Positions 60,801-64,000 of a stretch of 64,000 nucleotides of DNA are shown here, in pieces. The notes beneath the pieces are model-generated. The model was given only the letters and a program-made list of their open reading frames with translations. It did not search any database and was not told where the DNA came from. The stretch's first letter is position 1, and the number at the start of each line of letters is the position of its first letter. The stretch is from Eublepharis macularius. Taxonomy: Eukaryota > Chordata > Lepidosauria > Squamata > Eublepharidae. The position numbers were made by a program, and so were the translations under genes. The stretch covers positions 20,232,001-20,296,000 of the forward strand of contig NC_072801.1 of the NCBI RefSeq assembly GCF_028583425.1. The letters run 5' to 3'.

Positions 60801-63070
60801 GGCTTCTTAGCCTGACAGAAGGCCCCAAACTTTGCTGTGCGGATGGGTTGGAGACAGGCCAGTATCTCTGTTCTTGCTGGGCACTCAAGGAAACTCTATT
60901 TTTTTGGAACACTTCCCAGCCTCTGCCCAATTCATGGCCACTGCTCCTCCAGGATCCAGCTCAATGTCACATTATTTGTACTAGTTTTAAGGAGTTTATA
61001 TTATAAGCTGCTTTGGGTTTGGGCTGTAATGTGGCATAGAAATACAACCAACGGATACAGAAGCAACGAGAATCCTACCTGTTGAATCTGATCAGTTCTT
61101 GCCTCAGGACTGTATTCATAGATTCCTGGTAAAGCACCGGATACTTCATCATCACACTCTCCAAGTCAAAATCATTTGGTAACTTGGAAAGGATATCCTG
61201 TGCCAATTCCTCAACAGTTTCCTAAAATAAGGAAATTTGAACAAATCTCAACACCTTTTTTTGGATGTCTACCCTCATCTATAATTCTTCTTCCGTTTTT
61301 AAAAATATTGCTGGTACTACTAGACTTCTTATGTTTTTGTTATGCTAAACATTTCGCTGGCGCATTGTAGCCGAAATCAGATCTAATCATACAGCTTATA
61401 TTTTTTCCCCTATGTAGAACATTCAAGGCATGCAAGAAACCTTGGATGCTGTCTGTCACGGTATAGTCTCTGATTATTTCAGAGAAGCTTAAGATGGAGA
61501 CCTAATACAAGTTGCACTGTGGCTCAGAAATAGAGTATGTGCTTCGCCTGCTGAAGGACAAGAGTTTTTAGTTAAAAGATTAAAGTGTGTGGGAACACTG
61601 TTTGAAGTTGTACATAAGAAACCTGAGAACCTTCCATGCAATTCAACATCCTGTTTCACACAGTGACCAAGGCCCACAGTCAGGGTAAGAGGGAAAGAGC
61701 CCTCCCTGCTGCTGACACCTGGAAACTGGTCTTCAGAGGCACATTGCCTCTGAACATGAAGGCTCCATATAGCCACCGTAGCTAAAAGCCACTGACAGAC
61801 CTATCTGCTGTGACTTTGGACCTCCTTAGAACTACAGCCAAGCTAGTGGCTATCACTGCATCTTGTTGCAGTAAATTCTGTGTTATGCCTTGTATGAAAA
61901 AGTGCTTTGTTTTGTCATAACAGGTGAGGGCTATTAAACCCCAGCCAGATTGGCACAAATAGCAAAAAACATGGCTCCAACCCTAAACCAAACACAAAGA
62001 AAGACTGACTGCAGAGCAGGTGTGGACCATCTGTATATTTGATTTTTACCTGTGGGGATTTGCCTCCTCCCCCTGCTTGCCTGGGCAGAGTCAACAAGAC
62101 GCCGTTGAAAAGCAGGTTGGTTTCTTGGTTATCCTTGGTGATATCTGCATTCTCATGCAGACCAAAGACCCCAGGGTGGGTTGTAATTGGCAGGCTCCGC
62201 AAGTAATCTATATAAGACTGCAACAAAACAAGGTGCAAGGCACCTGAGTGTCGAGTTAACATTCTTATAACCACTAGAAAAACAGAAGCCGGCTTGCTCA
62301 AGCATCAGAGTACATACATAGGTCACAAATTGCTTCAAGGTACTCCAAAATTGGCCCACCATAAACCCTTTAGCAGTAAAAATGGGAATTGGCATACATG
62401 GGTCAATGAACAACTTGTTCCACAATGCCTGGAGGCAATTAATTAACTTGAGTGGTAAGCTGCAGTACTGCAGCCCAAGCTCTGCTCACAACCTGAGTTC
62501 GATCCTGGCGGAAGCCGGGTTCAGGTAGCCGGCTCAAGGTTGACTCAGCCTTCCAACCTTCCGAGGCCGGTAAAATGAGTGCCCAGTTTCCTGGGGGTAA
62601 AGTGTAGATGACTGGGGAAGGCAATGGCAAACCACCCCGTAAAAAGTCTGCCAAGAAAATGTCGTGATGCGACATCCCCCCATGGGTCAGTAATGACTCA
62701 GTGCTTGCACAGGGGACTACCTTTACCTTTTATATGGGACCATCAATGTTTTTATAGGTCCCTGTGGCAAGCAGCTTACATTTGAAACACTGAGAGAAGG
62801 GAAGACAGCCAAGGGAGGAGATGGGGAGAAGCGAGTGACATGTCTGCTTGGGACCTGAGCACCTGAAAGAACATTCTGATTGGACTTTGCGTCCTCTTCT
62901 ACCTGCTATTACCTGGTATGTCCCATAGGGTGGTATATAATATTCCTCTTCAGGAGAAAGCTTATATTTCTCTTCTACTTCTATATCTTTGCAGTACACA
63001 ATGGAAAGAAGGGAAAGGAGAAGACGGCGGTCCTTGTCGTCAGTCACTCTCCCACCATAGTTACATTCTC
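52981..63070 (-). CDS. DNAH3: DNAH3, axonemal dynein heavy chain 3, C-terminal part (six exons, partial)
   Basis: Six minus-strand exons (63070-62913, 62217-62050, 61221-61079, 60486-60282, 58542-58405, 53334-52981) join in frame into the last 387 residues. Family knowledge: DNAH3 is an inner-arm dynein motor of motile cilia and sperm flagella. Its ring of AAA+ units ends in a lid and a C-terminal domain, which is the part seen here. Diagnostic strings are [83 protein letters not shown] and [17 protein letters not shown]. These match DNAH3 better than its paralogues as I recall them. All splice sites are GT-AG and all phases agree. I see no frame damage. The rest of this gene of about 4,100 codons lies right of the window. 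It is tail to tail with LYRM1. Confidence 0.97.
53860..55130 (-). repeat. LINE remnant, C-terminal reverse-transcriptase region, minus
   Basis: A minus-strand frame of 187 codons (about 54909-54346) reads [34 protein letters not shown] and [16 protein letters not shown]. Upstream [15 protein letters not shown] follows the usual order of the non-LTR 'thumb' region. Downstream is a C/H-containing end ([20 protein letters not shown]). It is 5'-truncated and has a few breaks. The clade is uncertain (Vingi- or Jockey-like is a guess). Confidence 0.7.
56703..56929 (+). mobile_element. TAGGGTTGCC-type foldback, exact 8-bp duplication
   Basis: Flanks CTTCTGTC are identical on both sides. The ends are TAGGGTTGCCAGC and GCCGGCAACCCTA. 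No coding capacity; it lies in DNAH3's last intron. Confidence 0.9.
57783..57813. repeat. (CT)n microsatellite
   Basis: About 15 uninterrupted TC units. Confidence 0.95.
58405..58542 (-). CDS. DNAH3: DNAH3 exon ([15 protein letters not shown])
   Basis: The exon is 138 bases, 46 codons, phase 0, from [18 protein letters not shown] to DHIGFEFE. The acceptor is GAAACCCAG and the donor is TTTGAG then GTAAAG. It is the start of the dynein C-terminal domain. Confidence 0.95.
59249..59432 (-). mobile_element. Shortened hAT-type foldback (CAGGG), exact 8-bp duplication
   Basis: Flanks CTTGGAAC are identical. At 184 bases this copy lacks most of one internal arm, yet keeps both ends. Confidence 0.92.
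59966..60080. repeat. (GT)n/(ATGT)n/(AT)n compound microsatellite
   Basis: Mixed GT, GTAT and AT units over about 115 bases. Confidence 0.9.
60090..60195 (-). repeat. 5S-rRNA-derived SINE, minus
   Basis: GGTCTCTCATCCAAGTACTA, ACCCTGATTAGCTTCC are the complement of the 5S internal promoter region. Confidence 0.7.
60282..60486 (-). CDS. DNAH3: DNAH3 exon ([13 protein letters not shown])
   Basis: The exon is 205 bases. After one base completing the arginine codon, 68 codons run from [18 protein letters not shown] to LLTRLAFFQ. The acceptor is CCACTGCAG and the donor is CCAG then GTACGC. Phase agrees with both neighbours. Confidence 0.95.
61079..61221 (-). CDS. DNAH3: DNAH3 exon ([11 protein letters not shown])
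   Basis: The exon is 143 bases. It encodes [15 protein letters not shown] to RQELIRFN plus two bases of an arginine codon completed in the next exon. The acceptor is TTATTTTAG and the donor is ACAG then GTAGG. Confidence 0.95.
61610..61805 (+). repeat. Dispersed repeat, 7944 family
   Basis: ACATAAGAAACCTGAGAACC, TCACACAGTGACCAAGG and TCTGAACATGAAGGCTCC, then GCCACTGACAGACCTATCT. Confidence 0.6.
62050..62217 (-). CDS. DNAH3: DNAH3 exon ([16 protein letters not shown])
   Basis: The exon is 168 bases, 56 codons, phase 0 at both ends, from [10 protein letters not shown] to GGGGKSPQ. The acceptor is TTTGTTGCAG and the donor is CCACAG then GTAAAAA. It contains the highly conserved [14 protein letters not shown] stretch of axonemal dyneins. 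Confidence 0.95.
62440..62740 (+). repeat. tRNA-derived SINE (third head type), full length
   Basis: The head has GGTAAGCTGCAGTACTGCAG and GAGTTCGATCCTGGCGGAAG. The body has CGGCTCAAGGTTGACTCAGC and GGGAAGGCAATGGCAAACC, ending GCACAGGGGACTACCTTTAC. I recall this family from Anolis and other lizards. Confidence 0.8.
62913..63070 (-). CDS. DNAH3: DNAH3 exon (AAA lid start, [11 protein letters not shown])
   Basis: The exon is 158 bases. The acceptor AACATCCCCAG ends just before 63070 and the donor CCAG then GTAATAGC follows 62913. It begins with two bases of a split glycine codon, then 52 codons from [11 protein letters not shown] to [19 protein letters not shown] is a hallmark of dynein heavy chains near the end of AAA6. 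Confidence 0.95.
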
Positions 63071-64000
63071 CTGGGGATGTTAAGAGGACAAAATAAAGAG
63101 GGGTTATGTTCACAGAAAGCACAGTCATGACTGTTGGGCAGGGGGGCAGATCAGAACTGTGGCTTGGGGGTGAAGGGAGAAAAGGTCTTCAACCCTTTCC
63201 TCTCCAGTTTCATTTCCCCAGTCTCAATTGCCCTCCCATGGACAGCTGCAGATATCTGTTTGCAGCCCTTGCATCAGCATACCCTAATTTGGGGCAGCTG
63301 CAGGGTCCAGGGCTTCTGGCAGGTCCCAATGTTGCTGATCTCCCACCTGTGTGCCTCCCCAGTTGCCTGCCCACACACCCGTCTCCTGCCTGCCCACTCC
63401 CAAGCACTCTGCTACCTGTGCTTCTGGCTGCATGTGAGGCCCAGGGTTATTGAAGGAAAGCATGTGCAGGTGGCTATTAGCACAGCTAGTAAGAAATCTT
63501 GGAAGCAGACAGGTGGAAGGATACACAGGCAGGTGGGAGGTAGATGGGCAGGAAGGAAGATGCAAGCAGGGGTCCTAGCGGTGAGCAGATGAGAGGGTGA
63601 GGCCTTAGGGTACTCTCTGCCCAGGGCCCCCCCAAACCTCTAACCAGCCCTGCCTGTATGATTCCTCCCCATAGGACAAACAGCAGCTCCAGGCAAGGTG
63701 TTCTTTGTGCTATGGAATGATACAGGTAAAAAGGGTTAAGCCTCTCTTCTCCCCAGCACTGTTGCCTCTAATCAAATCCCACCCACTCTCTTGGCGGTGG
63801 AAAGTACCATCAAGTTGCAGCTGACTTACGGTGGCCCTTCAAGGGGTTTTCAAGGCAAGAGACAGAGAGATGGCTTGCCATAGGATCCCTACAGTTCCTT
63901 GGTGGTCTCCCATTGTCTATGTTGTATTTGAGGAGGCTTGAACAGATAGTTCACCTTTTGAGTAGAGGGCTATTGCAGCCATCCATACTGCTGGAGTTTG
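63071..64000 (-). other. DNAH3: DNAH3 intron at right edge
   Basis: No further dynein exon is recognisable up to the window end. The segment holds G+C-moderate sequence and, from about 63795 to 63925, part of a 5S-derived SINE. The preceding exon, which should end with the start of the GECNYGG glycine codon, must lie to the right. Confidence 0.7.
63795..63925 (-). repeat. 5S-type SINE, 3' part, minus
   Basis: ACCATCAAGTTGCAGCTGAC, GGTTTTCAAGGCAAGAGAC and TTCCTTGGTGGTCTCCCAT are the body of the same SINE as at 1285. The 5S part itself is lost or cut short. Confidence 0.6.

Larger units (their letters stand above)
53335..62912 (-). other. DNAH3: DNAH3 introns between the six exons
   Basis: The intron 53335-58404 holds a LINE remnant (53860-55130), a TAGGGTTGCC foldback (56703) and a CT microsatellite (57783); 55131-56700, 56930-57780 and 57814-58404 show nothing I recognise. 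The intron 58543-60281 holds a CAGGG foldback (59249), a GT/AT microsatellite (59966) and a 5S-type SINE; 58543-59248 and 59433-59960 are otherwise plain. Introns 60487-61078 and 61222-62049 hold a dispersed repeat at 61610. Intron 62218-62912 holds a tRNA SINE at 62440. Confidence 0.9.

Overview
The window is vertebrate nuclear DNA, most likely from a squamate reptile (a lizard; possibly a gecko, but that is a guess). The evidence is large introns, Sauria-type tRNA SINEs, 5S-rRNA-derived SINEs, L2 LINE remnants and many foldback DNA elements of kinds I associate with squamate genomes. There are no operons, bacterial genes, CRISPR arrays or complete RNA genes, and I saw no retroviral or Polinton-like copy.

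Three protein genes can be placed, in the order known from 16p12 in humans: DCUN1D3 (minus), LYRM1 (plus), DNAH3 (minus). (1) From 1 to about 32.9 kb there is no convincing coding sequence. It is best read as the long first intron of DCUN1D3, whose coding exons would lie left of the window; this rests on synteny only. (2) A CpG island at about 32.56-33.42 kb is a TATA-less bidirectional promoter with ETS and CRE-like motifs between divergent splice donors. (3) LYRM1 has three coding exons (41707-41865, 44980-45072, 47502-47618) that splice in frame to a full-length 122-residue LYR-motif protein, with a poly(A) signal at 47804. (4) DNAH3 is tail to tail with LYRM1. The last six coding exons of this axonemal dynein heavy chain lie on the minus strand between 63070 and 52981 and give the final 387 residues.

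Everything else is intron or intergenic DNA dominated by transposon debris: at least four SINE head types, L2 and another LINE, and several non-autonomous foldback families. Exact or near-exact 8-bp target-site duplications point to hAT-type insertion for two or three of these: CAGGG...CCCTG elements at 2051, 37384, 45128 and 59249; a relative at 50259; TAGGGTTGCC elements at 41144 and 56703.

The items most worth a second look are a degenerate tandem array just inside DCUN1D3 intron 1 that repeats the edge of a possible splice donor, a G+C-rich 2.6-kb block in LYRM1 intron 2 with partly open minus-strand frames, a palindromic element whose centre expanded by template-switch-like steps, and several near-perfect hairpins. 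I found no convincing new biological system; the genes are ordinary and conserved. Repeat ends are approximate unless a target duplication is given. Repeat family names come from recalled consensus sequences, not from a search.
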